A stretch of 64,000 bases of DNA from Pseudomonas sp. Irchel s3h14 (GTDB taxonomy: Bacteria; Pseudomonadota; Gammaproteobacteria; Pseudomonadales; Pseudomonadaceae): NCBI RefSeq assembly GCF_900187425.1, contig NZ_FYDJ01000003.1, forward strand, positions 398,987-462,986, written 5' to 3'. The translations under genes and the position numbers were made by a program. Positions 55,618-63,262 of this stretch are shown piece after piece (the stretch's first letter is position 1; each line of letters opens with the position of its first letter). A model generated the notes under the pieces. It was not told the origin of the DNA and ran no database searches. It saw nothing but the letters and a program-made list of their open reading frames with translations.

Positions 55618-56043
55618 ATGCTGCGCCTTATCGTTCCCACCGCTGCCATTTTGCTGGCGTCGTCCTTCAGCGCTCAGGCTGCTTCCTTGAGTGAGCAGAA
55701 TCTCAACAGAGAGCTGCGAAACGTCGCCACACAAAGCAGTGTTGGTACTCCACGGGCGATCAACGAAGACATTCTTGATCAGGGCTACACCGTCGAAGGC
55801 AACACGCTGATCAACCATCTAAGCGTACAAAGCAGCCACGCCAACAAGATGCGTGCAGACCCGAAAGCCGTGTATTTCCAGCTTGGCGCCTCTGTATGCA
55901 ACAACCCATCGTTCCGCAAACTGATGGCCAAGGGCGCAGTCATGCGTTACGACTTCACAGAGGTGAAGACCAACCGCTCAGTCGGCTCTGCCAGCTATCA
56001 GGAATCGGACTGCCCGAAAGCGGCTCCGACCAAGAAGAAGTAA
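55618..56043 (+). CDS. Periplasmic QSregVF_b-family protein (PA3611-like)
   Basis: A 141-residue protein with signal peptide RLIVPTAAILLASSFSAQA cleaved before ASL. The mature part carries SSVGTPRAINEDILDQGYTVEGN, INHLSVQSSHANKMR, and two cysteines (SVCNN, ESDCP) that probably form a disulfide. It matches the family described in Pfam as a putative quorum-sensing-regulated virulence factor. The molecular role is unknown. The tail is basic (APTKKK). Confidence 0.82.
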   Translation: MLRLIVPTAAILLASSFSAQAASLSEQNLNRELRNVATQSSVGTPRAINEDILDQGYTVEGNTLINHLSVQSSHANKMRADPKAVYFQLGASVCNNPSFRKLMAKGAVMRYDFTEVKTNRSVGSASYQESDCPKAAPTKKK

Positions 56044-56238
56044 TCATCGGGAAGTGGCGCGCCGCTGTTCATCCTCGGCGCGCAGTTCTGCCAACAACGC
56101 CTGCAAATAACGTGAACGTCGGTCGGCGCCCTCCAGACGTCGGCAACACTCCTCTTCGAGACTCAAATGATTGGTCTCGGCCGATGACTTCAGTAATCGA
56201 TACAATTGCGTATCGATCTCCAGAATGACTCTGGCCAT
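56044..56238 (-). CDS. Small ribbon-helix-helix-like protein
   Basis: A 64-residue protein. ARVILEIDTQLYRLLKSSAETNHLSLEEECCRRLE has a strand, helix, turn, helix pattern like Arc/FitA regulators, followed by a charged helix (LQALLAELRAEDEQRR). No toxin gene is adjacent. Its stop abuts the convergent gene. The assignment is inferred; the next 366 bases up to the LOG gene hold no recognisable feature. Confidence 0.55.
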   Translation of the reverse strand: MARVILEIDTQLYRLLKSSAETNHLSLEEECCRRLEGADRRSRYLQALLAELRAEDEQRRATSR

Positions 56239-56604
56239 AGCTTCCCGCCTCCCTGCACCTCGCCCTTGCTTGAGCGATAAAATCCTTGAACCGCTTGTAA
56301 CGTGCGTCCTGCCTTTGACGCAAAGTTGTCGTGTCGTGCCTGTAATTTAGTAAATCAGACTGTCGGACACTCGCCTTGCGTTCAGACGAGCGGTGAAAGC
56401 ACCTTGCGAATCGCCAATAAGCGGTTGCCAGGAAAGACTTTGCAGCGCAATGATCAAGTCAGCGAAAAACGCTGCGAGGGTCTAGATTCATAGAGTTCAC
56501 GTTCACTTTTCAGGGCAGGAAAGGGGCTGCCCATTGCGCGTCTTATTGTGCGAATGTTTCCTTCATCCAAGGGAAAAACAGAGCCTGTATGGAAGGAGAA
56601 GTTG

Positions 56605-57723
56605 ATGCCTTACCAACCGAATGACCTCCTGAGCCGTCATTTTGAAGAAAGCGGCCACGACCTCATCAGCAAGGTCGAAGAGCAACTCAACCTGGTTTCA
56701 CCCAACAGCCCGAACATCCCGATCTACCGCGACATGATCCTGACCGTGCTACGCATGGCCCAGGAAGATCACAACCGCTGGAATGCCAAGATCACCCTGC
56801 AAGCCCTACGCGAACTGGAACACGCCTTTCGGGTACTCGAGCAATTCAGGGGGCGCCGAAAGGTCACCGTTTTTGGCTCGGCCCGAACACCGATAGAACA
56901 TCCGCTGTACGGTCTGGCCCGGGAACTTGGCGCCGCGCTGGCGCGCTCAGACCTGATGGTCATTACCGGTGCCGGTGGCGGCATCATGGCCGCGGCCCAC
57001 GAAGGTGCCGGCCTGGCACACAGCCTGGGATTCAACATCACCCTGCCCTTCGAGCAACATGCCAATCCCACCGTGAACGGCACTACCAACCTGCTGCCCT
57101 TCCACTTCTTCTTTACCCGCAAGCTGTTCTTCGTCAAGGAAGCTGATGCGCTGGTCCTGTGCCCTGGCGGTTTCGGTACCCTGGATGAAGCGCTGGAAGT
57201 GCTGACACTGATCCAGACTGGCAAAAGCCCGCTGGTGCCCGTGATATTGCTGGATGCTCCCGGCGGCAAGTTCTGGCAAGGCGCGTTGGACTTCATCCAC
57301 CATCAACTGGAGGAGAATCGCTACATCCTGCCGACCGATATGAAACTCGTCAGTCTGGTCTACAGCGCGGAAGAGGCTGTGGAGCAGATCAACCAGTTCT
57401 ACAGCAACTTCCACTCCAGCCGCTGGCTCAAGCATCAATTCGTGATCCGCATGAATCACAAGCTCAGCGACCAGGCGCTCGAACACATGCAAGAGGCATT
57501 TGCCGACCTGTGTCTGAGCGATCATTTCCATCAACACGCCTACAGCGGAGAGGAACACGACGAACCGCAGTTCAGCCATTTGGCGCGACTGGCCTTCACC
57601 TTCAATGCCCGTGATCATGGACGCCTGCGGGAACTGGTGGACTACATCAACCTGCCGGAAAACTGGGCGCAGTCCAAACCCCAGGTGCAACAGCGCACGC
57701 GGGAACCGTCCAAGGTTTCGTAG
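56605..57723 (+). CDS. LOG-family protein (Rossmann, PGGxGT)
   Basis: A 372-residue protein. The start ATG 56605 follows AAGGAGAA. VTVFGSARTP, VITGAGGGIMAAAHEGA and PGGFGTLDEALEVLTLIQTGK are the nucleotide-monophosphate-binding signatures of LOG or lysine-decarboxylase-like proteins. It has an N-terminal helical extension (residues 1-85) and a C-terminal extension (residues 265-372) not found in short LOG enzymes. Long LOG-like proteins such as PpnN cleave nucleotides; the substrate here is unknown. Confidence 0.85.
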   Translation: MPYQPNDLLSRHFEESGHDLISKVEEQLNLVSPNSPNIPIYRDMILTVLRMAQEDHNRWNAKITLQALRELEHAFRVLEQFRGRRKVTVFGSARTPIEHPLYGLARELGAALARSDLMVITGAGGGIMAAAHEGAGLAHSLGFNITLPFEQHANPTVNGTTNLLPFHFFFTRKLFFVKEADALVLCPGGFGTLDEALEVLTLIQTGKSPLVPVILLDAPGGKFWQGALDFIHHQLEENRYILPTDMKLVSLVYSAEEAVEQINQFYSNFHSSRWLKHQFVIRMNHKLSDQALEHMQEAFADLCLSDHFHQHAYSGEEHDEPQFSHLARLAFTFNARDHGRLRELVDYINLPENWAQSKPQVQQRTREPSKVS

Positions 57724-57727
57724 ACAA

Positions 57728-57764
57728 AAAAAACGGCCCGCTATCGAAATAGCGAGCCGTTTCA
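57728..57764. terminator. Bidirectional terminator LOG gene/recX
   Basis: AAAACGGCCCGCTAT-cgaa-ATAGCGAGCCGTTT. Confidence 0.88.
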
Positions 57765-57765
57765 G

Positions 57766-58233
57766 TCAATCGTCCATCCCTCGGCCGCTGAACAAGCGGC
57801 TGATCATTTCCATGGAATATCCCCGATAACTCAGGAACCTGCCTTGTTTGGCACGTTCCCGGGCGTCTATCGGCAAATGCCCGGAAAACTTTCGCCGCCA
57901 GGTGTCTTCCAGTTGTTCCTGCCAGTTGATACCGCTCTCGCGCAAAGCAAGTTCGATGTCGGTACGTTGCAGGCCCCGCTGGCTCAACTCTTCGCGAATA
58001 CGCAAAGGGCCATAACCGGAACGGGAACGGTAGGAAACAAAGCTTTCGAGATAACGGGATTCGGACAGCAGGCCTTCTTCCGTCAAACGGTCGAGTGCCG
58101 TGTCGATCATTTCAGGGAGGGCGCCGCGTTGACGCAGTTTACGCGTCAACTCGACTCGACCGTGCTCGCGTCGCGCGAGCAGGTCCATTGCGGTTCGCCG
58201 CACCGCGACGAGTGTATCGAGTACGGCGGTCAT
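57766..58233 (-). CDS. recX: RecA regulator RecX
   Basis: A 155-residue protein that binds RecA filaments and curbs their activity. Three helical RecX repeats: [51 protein letters not shown] and [16 protein letters not shown]. It lies eight bases behind recA and is expected to be read through from it. Confidence 0.94.
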   Translation of the reverse strand: MTAVLDTLVAVRRTAMDLLARREHGRVELTRKLRQRGALPEMIDTALDRLTEEGLLSESRYLESFVSYRSRSGYGPLRIREELSQRGLQRTDIELALRESGINWQEQLEDTWRRKFSGHLPIDARERAKQGRFLSYRGYSMEMISRLFSGRGMDD

Positions 58234-58241
58234 CGGATCAA

Positions 58242-59294
58242 TCAGATATCAGCGTCAGCCAGGTCATCAGCAGTCTCTTTGACTGGAGATGCTTTAACGT
58301 CTGGCGCCGGGGTCAGCAACTTGTCACGCAGTTGCTTCTCGAGCTTGGCGGCGATTTCCGGATTGTCTGCCAGGAACTTGGCCGAGTTGGCCTTGCCCTG
58401 ACCGATCTTGGTGCCTTCATAGGCATACCAGGCGCCGGACTTCTCAACAAAACCGTGCAGCACGCCCAGGTCGATCATCTCACCGTTAAGGTAGATGCCT
58501 TTGCCGTAAAGAATCTGGAACTCGGCCTGACGGAACGGCGAAGCCACCTTGTTCTTCACAACCTTGACGCGGGTTTCGCTACCGACAACCTCGTCACCTT
58601 CTTTCACCGCGCCAGTACGGCGGATGTCCAGACGAACCGAAGCGTAGAACTTCAGCGCGTTACCACCGGTGGTGGTTTCCGGGCTGCCGAACATCACACC
58701 GATTTTCATACGGATCTGGTTGATGAAGATAACCAGGCAGTTGGCGTTCTTGATGTTACCGGTGATTTTACGCAGCGCCTGGGACATCAGACGGGCTTGC
58801 AGGCCCACGTGCATGTCACCCATTTCGCCTTCGATTTCAGCCTTTGGAACCAGAGCTGCCACGGAGTCGACGATGATCACGTCAACCGCGTTGGAACGCA
58901 CCAGCATGTCGGTGATTTCCAGGGCTTGCTCGCCGGTGTCCGGCTGCGAAACCAGCAGGTCGTCGACGTTGACGCCCAGTTTGCCGGCGTATTCAGGGTC
59001 AAGGGCGTGTTCGGCGTCGACGAATGCGCAGGTCGCGCCGGCTTTTTGAGCCTGGGCGATCACCGACAGTGTCAGCGTGGTTTTACCGGAGGATTCAGGA
59101 CCGTAGATTTCAACGATACGACCTTTTGGCAGACCGCCAATGCCGAGCGCGATGTCCAGACCCAGAGAGCCAGTGGAGATAGCCGGGATCGCCTGACGGT
59201 CCTGATCGCCCATACGCATTACGGCACCCTTGCCGAATTGACGTTCGATCTGACCCAGGGCCGCAGCCAAGGCTTTCTTCTTGTTGTCGTCCAT
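58242..59294 (-). CDS. recA: Recombinase RecA
   Basis: A 350-residue recombinase/co-protease. Walker A is GPESSGKTT, Walker [12 protein letters not shown]; loop L1 [10 protein letters not shown] and loop L2 [30 protein letters not shown] are intact. The C-terminus is acidic. The start is MDDNKKKAL (ATG 59294). A LexA box lies at 59335-59350. RecA-stimulated cleavage of the nearby S24 repressor would link DNA damage to the bacteriocin locus. Confidence 0.98.
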   Translation of the reverse strand: MDDNKKKALAAALGQIERQFGKGAVMRMGDQDRQAIPAISTGSLGLDIALGIGGLPKGRIVEIYGPESSGKTTLTLSVIAQAQKAGATCAFVDAEHALDPEYAGKLGVNVDDLLVSQPDTGEQALEITDMLVRSNAVDVIIVDSVAALVPKAEIEGEMGDMHVGLQARLMSQALRKITGNIKNANCLVIFINQIRMKIGVMFGSPETTTGGNALKFYASVRLDIRRTGAVKEGDEVVGSETRVKVVKNKVASPFRQAEFQILYGKGIYLNGEMIDLGVLHGFVEKSGAWYAYEGTKIGQGKANSAKFLADNPEIAAKLEKQLRDKLLTPAPDVKASPVKETADDLADADI

Positions 59295-59334
59295 TAAAGT
59301 CCTCACGTAATCAATAAGGCCTGACGGCCAACAC

Positions 59335-59350
59335 CTGTATAAGTAGCCAG
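59335..59350 (-). promoter_or_regulatory. SOS (LexA) box of recA
   Basis: CTGTATAAGTAGCCAG (CTG-N10-CAG) about 40 bases upstream of the recA start. Confidence 0.85.
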
Positions 59351-59377
59351 TATTATTCCACAGCGTTTCAGGATCGC

Positions 59378-59878
59378 CTACCCCTGATTTGAGATTTCTC
59401 CAGCAGCATGGCGCAGCAGCCCCTCTAGCGCGGCCTTCACCGTTTGTCGGCGGACCTCGTCACGGTTGCCGGGAAAGTATTGCACCTCACTGAACACCTG
59501 TTCACCAACGCCCCAGGCCAGCCACACGGTGCCCACCGGCTTGCTCGGCGAACCGCCATCCGGTCCCGCCACACCGCTGACCGCCACGGCAAAATGCGCC
59601 CGGCTTTTTTGCTGCGCGCCGCGGACCATGGCCTCGACCACCTCGCGACTGACCGCCCCCACCGTCAAAAACAACTCGACCGGAACATTCAACTGCTCGG
59701 TTTTCTGGCGGTTGGAGTAAGTGACATAACCGGCCTCAAACCACGCCGAACTCCCCGAAATACGGGTGATCGCCTCGGCAATCCCGCCACCGGTACAGGA
59801 TTCGGCGGTAGTGACGTGGGCATTGAGCACCTGCAAGCGTCTGCCAAGTTCAGCAGCCAGCTGAGTGATATCTTTCAC
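59378..59878 (-). CDS. cinA: CinA C-terminal domain protein (nicotinamide nucleotide amidase)
   Basis: A 166-residue PncC-type amidase that deamidates NMN. Motifs [59 protein letters not shown], and [27 protein letters not shown] 59878 is favoured as start because AGGAG then lies about seven bases upstream; ATG 59884 directly abuts that AGGAG. This gene marks one border of the mutS-cinA tailocin site. Confidence 0.93.
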   Translation of the reverse strand: MKDITQLAAELGRRLQVLNAHVTTAESCTGGGIAEAITRISGSSAWFEAGYVTYSNRQKTEQLNVPVELFLTVGAVSREVVEAMVRGAQQKSRAHFAVAVSGVAGPDGGSPSKPVGTVWLAWGVGEQVFSEVQYFPGNRDEVRRQTVKAALEGLLRHAAGEISNQG

Positions 59879-59958
59879 GGTCATCTCCTGAGCAAGCGGA
59901 ATGAGAACTACCGTACACGAGCGTAACGCGCTTGCAAGGCGCAGGATCAATCAAAATG

Positions 59959-60477
59959 TTAGCGAGCGAGGGCTCTGACATAGGCCTGACACGCCTGCAG
60001 GGCAATCAGTCCGCTATCGCCTGCGTCGGTGATGGCGATAATTCGCTGAGCATGCGCCGGGTCAAGTCGGGCGCGCGCGACTCCATGATCCACGCTGCCG
60101 GCTCCGGAGGCGGTTGGCATTGCACAGACAGAGGCGGTGTCATGGGCATCGAGGAGGACTGACAGGCGCACATCAGCAGTGGCAAGACGATCGCGCAGGC
60201 GATCTTGATCACGTTGGGCATCGCTAAGCGCTCGGTAATGGGTTTGTTCGCTGGTCGACAGTCGCTGTTCCAGCGCCAGGCGCTTGTCCTGCTCGGTCTG
60301 TTGCTGCGTCGCGGCTGCCAGGGTCAGCTGATTCAGCGCCTCGGCGTGCACTCTCGCCTGTTCCGCCAGTTGCCCGCCATAACGCCAATCCTGAAAACGC
60401 CAGGCCAACGCCGCTGAACCACCGGCCAACACAGCCAGAAACACAACAACGCCAATGACGCGGTAAGACATCGGCAT
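59959..60477 (-). CDS. Inner-membrane spanin (Rz-like)
   Basis: A 172-residue phage-type i-spanin. N-terminal membrane anchor YRVIGVVVFLAVLAGGSAALAWRF, then a long helical or coiled-coil part (QLAEQARVHAEALNQL...ALEQRLSTSEQTHYRAL). The start ATG 60477 overlaps the endolysin stop (TGATG). It should pair with the nested Rz1 lipoprotein to fuse inner and outer membranes at the last step of lysis. Confidence 0.85.
   Translation of the reverse strand: MPMSYRVIGVVVFLAVLAGGSAALAWRFQDWRYGGQLAEQARVHAEALNQLTLAAATQQQTEQDKRLALEQRLSTSEQTHYRALSDAQRDQDRLRDRLATADVRLSVLLDAHDTASVCAMPTASGAGSVDHGVARARLDPAHAQRIIAITDAGDSGLIALQACQAYVRALAR
60006..60221 (-). CDS. Outer-membrane spanin (Rz1-like), nested in Rz
   Basis: A 71-residue lipoprotein read in another frame entirely inside the Rz gene. 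Signal peptide with lipobox-like MCAC (Cys20), then a Pro/Ser-rich short mature part (CQSSSMPMTPP, CQPPPEPAAW). Nested Rz1 genes are the known lambda arrangement. The high proline content and the lipobox make chance unlikely. Confidence 0.82.
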   Translation of the reverse strand: MPNVIKIACAIVLPLLMCACQSSSMPMTPPLSVQCQPPPEPAAWIMESRAPDLTRRMLSELSPSPTQAIAD

Positions 60478-61040
60478 CAAACCGAAGGCTGGCATAACAC
60501 CGCCCTCGCCCGCGCCCAGAGTTGCAAGCGATCCTGCAAACCGTTCAGGCCGCCGTTGATGCGGCGGGTGATGCTGTTGAACTGGTCGCGGTCGGCCAGT
60601 TCATTGAAGCCATTTTGCTCCCAGAACCACGCGGCCGATTCGGCGGCCCACCGAGGCTTTTCCAAAAGCCCTGGCAAAAACAGTAAACGATCATCACCGA
60701 AGAGTCCGAGACTGCACTGACGGTAATTGTCGCGACCGGTGATCTGAATCAGGCCTCGGCCACGGTATTTTTGACCGTCGCCGTCGGGCTCTGGCGTATT
60801 ACCCAGGCACATAGCCAGTGCGCCAGTGTCGTACTTGCTCAAGTATTGAGCGCTGCCCAACTCACGCACGTACTGTAACTGCCCCGACTCGTGACCGACT
60901 TGCGCAAGGAACGCAGCGATGCGTTTCGGGGTGTTGATGTTCCGGTGGGTCATGGCGGTGTTGAGTGCATAAATGAAAACGTCCGCTTGGGAGCGAGCGT
61001 TGGGCATAACGATCTGTAGTTGTTGCTGCGTAACGGTCAT
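60477..61040 (-). CDS. GH19 endolysin
   Basis: A 187-residue chitinase-like lysozyme. Catalytic Glu in AAFLAQVGHESGQLQYVREL, and GDGQKYRGRGLIQITGRDNYRQC as the substrate cleft. No signal peptide, so it needs the holin to reach the wall. The ATG overlaps the stop of the 29-codon ORF (ATGA), and the C-terminus overlaps the Rz start. Confidence 0.92.
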   Translation of the reverse strand: MTVTQQQLQIVMPNARSQADVFIYALNTAMTHRNINTPKRIAAFLAQVGHESGQLQYVRELGSAQYLSKYDTGALAMCLGNTPEPDGDGQKYRGRGLIQITGRDNYRQCSLGLFGDDRLLFLPGLLEKPRWAAESAAWFWEQNGFNELADRDQFNSITRRINGGLNGLQDRLQLWARARAVLCQPSV

Positions 61041-61126
61041 ATAGCCTCCAGAATGCCGGCAGCCACGCGATTGTCGAGGGTTGGGCAGTGATCACGCAGC
61101 TGGGTAATCAGGGGGGTGATCTTCAT
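61037..61126 (-). CDS. 29-codon ORF, possible tail-gene remnant
   Basis: MKITPLITQLRDHCPTLDNR followed by VAAGILEAI and a stop. The first part resembles the N-terminus of tail-terminator-like proteins found after the holin in pseudomonad tailocin clusters (MKITP.I..LR..CP....RV..G); this is from memory. The gene stops where such proteins would continue for about 150 residues, consistent with a deletion that removed the tail genes. It may persist because it carries translation into the endolysin gene by ATGA coupling. Confidence 0.5.
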   Translation of the reverse strand: MKITPLITQLRDHCPTLDNRVAAGILEAI

Positions 61127-61144
61127 GGTGTTTTCACCGGGCAA

Positions 61145-61171
61145 TAAAAAACCCGCTGGTTGGCGGGTTTA
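61145..61171 (-). terminator. Terminator between holin and the 29-codon ORF
   Basis: AAACCCGC-loop-GCGGGTTT with a T-run on the - strand. It would reduce read-through from holin to endolysin unless antitermination occurs. Confidence 0.78.
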
Positions 61172-61260
61172 AGTGAAAGGTACTGGCCTTGGGAAACCCG
61201 CGTCCTTGCGGGTCGGATGCCGGTCGGCACCGCTGCTCGCCATTCCATTGGGCTTGATGT

Positions 61261-61608
61261 TCAGTGATCCTGGCGGGTATCTCGCGGCGGCACTTCGCAA
61301 ACGCCAATCCGCTTGGCCGCCCAGCGTTCATAAAGGCCAATGGCAACATCTGCCCCGGCCATCGCTGTAAGGCAACCGAACGCGCAAGCCGTCCAGATCG
61401 ACACGCCGGCGGCATACAGCAGCATGATGGCCGAGACCCCGCAGACCATACAGGCCCCGGATCGCAAGGCCAGACGCCGCAGCAATGACCAGCCGCGGGC
61501 GCCCTCCTTGTCGGCGCGCCACATTTCGCCGGACACCCCGCCCACCAGGGCGAGGACAATGACGAGCCAGATCGGCATGTCCAGCAACGCTTGTTGCTCG
61601 CTTGTCAT
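61261..61608 (-). CDS. Phage/tailocin holin
   Basis: A 115-residue protein. The start ATG 61608 follows AGGAGG. Three hydrophobic segments (MPIWLVIVLALVGGVSG, GACMVCGVSAIMLLYAAGV, TACAFGCLTAMAGADVAIGLY) are separated by a basic loop, as in pyocin-type phage holins. It should form pores that release the GH19 endolysin. Confidence 0.82.
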   Translation of the reverse strand: MTSEQQALLDMPIWLVIVLALVGGVSGEMWRADKEGARGWSLLRRLALRSGACMVCGVSAIMLLYAAGVSIWTACAFGCLTAMAGADVAIGLYERWAAKRIGVCEVPPRDTRQDH

Positions 61609-61659
61609 GTCACGCCTCCTGGGGGTGAGTGGCCCAAAACGGAAAAGTCCTGCGCAATA

Positions 61660-61698
61660 AAACAAGACGCCCTGCCACCTGGCAGGGAGTCCTTGTCT
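61660..61698 (-). terminator. Terminator after llpA
   Basis: CCCTGCC-aggt-GGCAGGG core within longer CAAGAC/GTCTTG arms, followed by TTTTATT on the - strand. Confidence 0.82.
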
Positions 61699-61704
61699 CT
61701 ACCC

Positions 61705-62574
61705 TTAAAACTCCCAACCGATATGACCGTAAGTTGGATACGGTGCAGTACCGTTATGCTCGGGACTTGTGGTGTTCGGGTAGTAGATTTTTCGAGCGCG
61801 AATGGTCGGCGTATAGCCGAAACGCGCCCAGACAGGCACATCCTGGACGATCGCCAGGCTGCCATTGGGTTGAAGGCGCAAAGAAGCCCCCGGACGGCCA
61901 CCGGTTCCCGAATTCCAAAGCGGAACGTCATTCGCTGCATAAACAACGAAGTTGCCGTCTGCCTGGAACACCGCCTTCACCGCGCCTTTGTTCTGCGTAT
62001 AACTGGCCCAGCGAACACTCCAGTTCGGGCCGTAGTTCACAACGTTACCGTCGCCCTGGAAGATGATGGCGCCGTCACCGGCAAAGTAAGGCTGCCCTCT
62101 GACCAACTCGGAGGGGCCCGGGAAAATGACCGCGGCGCTTCCCGTCACGACAGGAATTGACGGAGTACCATTCCAGAGCGTCTGCGAGTCGATGATCACA
62201 ATGTTGCCGTCGTCCTGCACTTGAAGATAAGTGCGATTCGCGGCTGCCTCGACACTGTCCACTGCCGTGGTATTGACCGTCGTCCAGCAACGGTTACGGG
62301 TGTGGTCTACAAGAACCCCGCTGTAATACACGTAGAAACAGTTAGGCACCGCTGCTACAGGATTGAGGGTGTTCGTGTAAGCGTTCCCGTCCGCCACCCA
62401 GGCAAGTGCGCCATTATCGTAGAGCGCCAGGTTCATGTCCGGTTGCAGCAGCAGTTTGAACCGCTTGCTCGGCGACTCGAGATACTGACCCGGGCTCATC
62501 GAGTTGCGCGGTGGCAACACCGGGCTGCCATTGTTTGTGAACTGAATACGGGGTGGTCCTAGTGGTCCTGCCAT
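61705..62574 (-). CDS. llpA: LlpA lectin-like bacteriocin (putidacin L1 type)
   Basis: A 289-residue protein of two monocot-mannose-binding-lectin domains. Motifs of form QxDxNxVxY: Q44-PDMNLALY (near match), Q120-DDGNIVII (near match), Q173-GDGNVVNY and Q204-ADGNFVVY (full matches), and a degenerate QPNGSLAIV at 235. A C-terminal extension ends in an aromatic (GWEF). LlpA proteins kill related pseudomonads after binding D-rhamnose in lipopolysaccharide and acting at BamA; no immunity gene is needed. No signal peptide is seen. P. protegens Pf-5 carries llpA in its mutS-cinA prophage. Confidence 0.92.
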   Translation of the reverse strand: MAGPLGPPRIQFTNNGSPVLPPRNSMSPGQYLESPSKRFKLLLQPDMNLALYDNGALAWVADGNAYTNTLNPVAAVPNCFYVYYSGVLVDHTRNRCWTTVNTTAVDSVEAAANRTYLQVQDDGNIVIIDSQTLWNGTPSIPVVTGSAAVIFPGPSELVRGQPYFAGDGAIIFQGDGNVVNYGPNWSVRWASYTQNKGAVKAVFQADGNFVVYAANDVPLWNSGTGGRPGASLRLQPNGSLAIVQDVPVWARFGYTPTIRARKIYYPNTTSPEHNGTAPYPTYGHIGWEF

Positions 62575-62583
62575 TTTTATCGC

Positions 62584-62769
62584 CTATTGAGTCGAATGGT
62601 TTGGTGCGCAGGATTGCGCTTTCATGTCGCTCAATGGCGATCGCTCAAGGCTCGCGGCCTTCACATGATTCAATGTTCCGCATCGGGAGCATTTGATCTG
62701 GAGCTCGGTGTACTCACCCACTCGGGCGAGAAGTCTTTTGCACTGCCCACATCTGCAGTCTTTCAACAT
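62584..62769 (-). CDS. Com-like zinc-finger regulator
   Basis: A 61-residue protein. CRCGQCKRLLARVGEYTELQIKCSRCGTLNHV matches the zinc finger of phage Mu Com, an RNA-binding translational activator of mom. Four to five cysteines (C-x-C-x2-C ... C-x2-C) fit. Strong AGGAGG ribosome site. Ten bases separate it from llpA, so it may help control llpA translation. No mom-like gene is present. Confidence 0.82.
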   Translation of the reverse strand: MLKDCRCGQCKRLLARVGEYTELQIKCSRCGTLNHVKAASLERSPLSDMKAQSCAPNHSTQ

Positions 62770-62845
62770 TGAGATGCCTCCTGGCTTCTGCCGGATCCTT
62801 TCTGTAGTTGAGGTTGATAAACCTCGGACGAGGTAGGCATTCCAA

Positions 62846-62872
62846 AAAGCCCGGCGCTTGCCGGGCTTTTCA
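62846..62872 (-). terminator. Terminator upstream of com/llpA
   Basis: AAAAGCCCGGC-gctt-GCCGGGCTTTT. It lies between the operator-controlled promoter and com, so either read-through or a second promoter is needed for llpA. Confidence 0.88.
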
Positions 62873-62927
62873 GTAATGCGGTCCTTCGCGTTGACCTTTC
62901 GGCGCTACTGGCGCGGTACGGATCGAT

Positions 62928-63038
62928 TCAAATTGTTTTTCCGACCGCGGTCCCTGCCCGCCGGATAACTGCTTGTGGTGCTTTACGCTGCACACCCGGG
63001 TCAGTTGCCAACCCTCTGAACCGTTGAGGCCGGTTCAT
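62928..63038 (-). CDS. Possible 36-residue leader ORF
   Basis: From ATG 63038 with AAAGG upstream: a basic peptide (MNRPQRFRGLATDPGVQRK...). It is the first ORF after the operator region and ends before the terminator. A longer reading to 63143 begins within the operators and is unlikely to be translated. Coding status is doubtful. Confidence 0.3.
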   Translation of the reverse strand: MNRPQRFRGLATDPGVQRKAPQAVIRRAGTAVGKTI

Positions 63039-63101
63039 CGCTGCCTTTGTGGTGGAACTAAAGAGCTTCGTTTCGAGCTGCTTTTGAGCTGCTTGAGACA
63101 A

Positions 63102-63166
63102 AGAATATGCATGGATGCATATACAGTCAATGCATAAATGCATTTATTTGTGCATTGAAAATGCAT
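63102..63166 (-). promoter_or_regulatory. Leftward promoter with three TGCAT operators
   Basis: The promoter reads TTGACT (63125-63130), 17 bases, TATTCT (63102-63107) on the - strand. Two near-identical palindromes, each two ATGCAT words two bases apart, lie at 63106-63121 (inside the spacer and touching the -10) and 63129-63144 (touching the -35). A third, imperfect pair (GTGCAT, ATGCAT five bases apart) lies at 63150-63166. Centres of the first two are 23 bases apart. Binding here would block RNA polymerase; the neighbouring S24 repressor is the obvious ligand (inferred). Confidence 0.75.
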
Positions 63167-63221
63167 TGCCGCATGAAAGCCCCGCAGGCAAAGGCGCTGA
63201 CGGCTTTTCGACAGGCGAAAA

Positions 63222-63246
63222 AAAACCCGCTCAATGGCGGGTTTTA
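63222..63246 (-). terminator. Terminator of the repressor gene
   Basis: AACCCGC-loop-GGCGGGTT with an eight-T run on the - strand. Confidence 0.9.
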
Positions 63247-63262
63247 TCTGACAGCGGTGAGG

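Noticed and set aside
62928..63143. 71-residue reading beginning MHLCIDCICIHAY
   Set aside because: Its first codons are the TGCAT operators, and it starts upstream of the promoter's likely start site; only the shorter ORF from 63038 could be translated.
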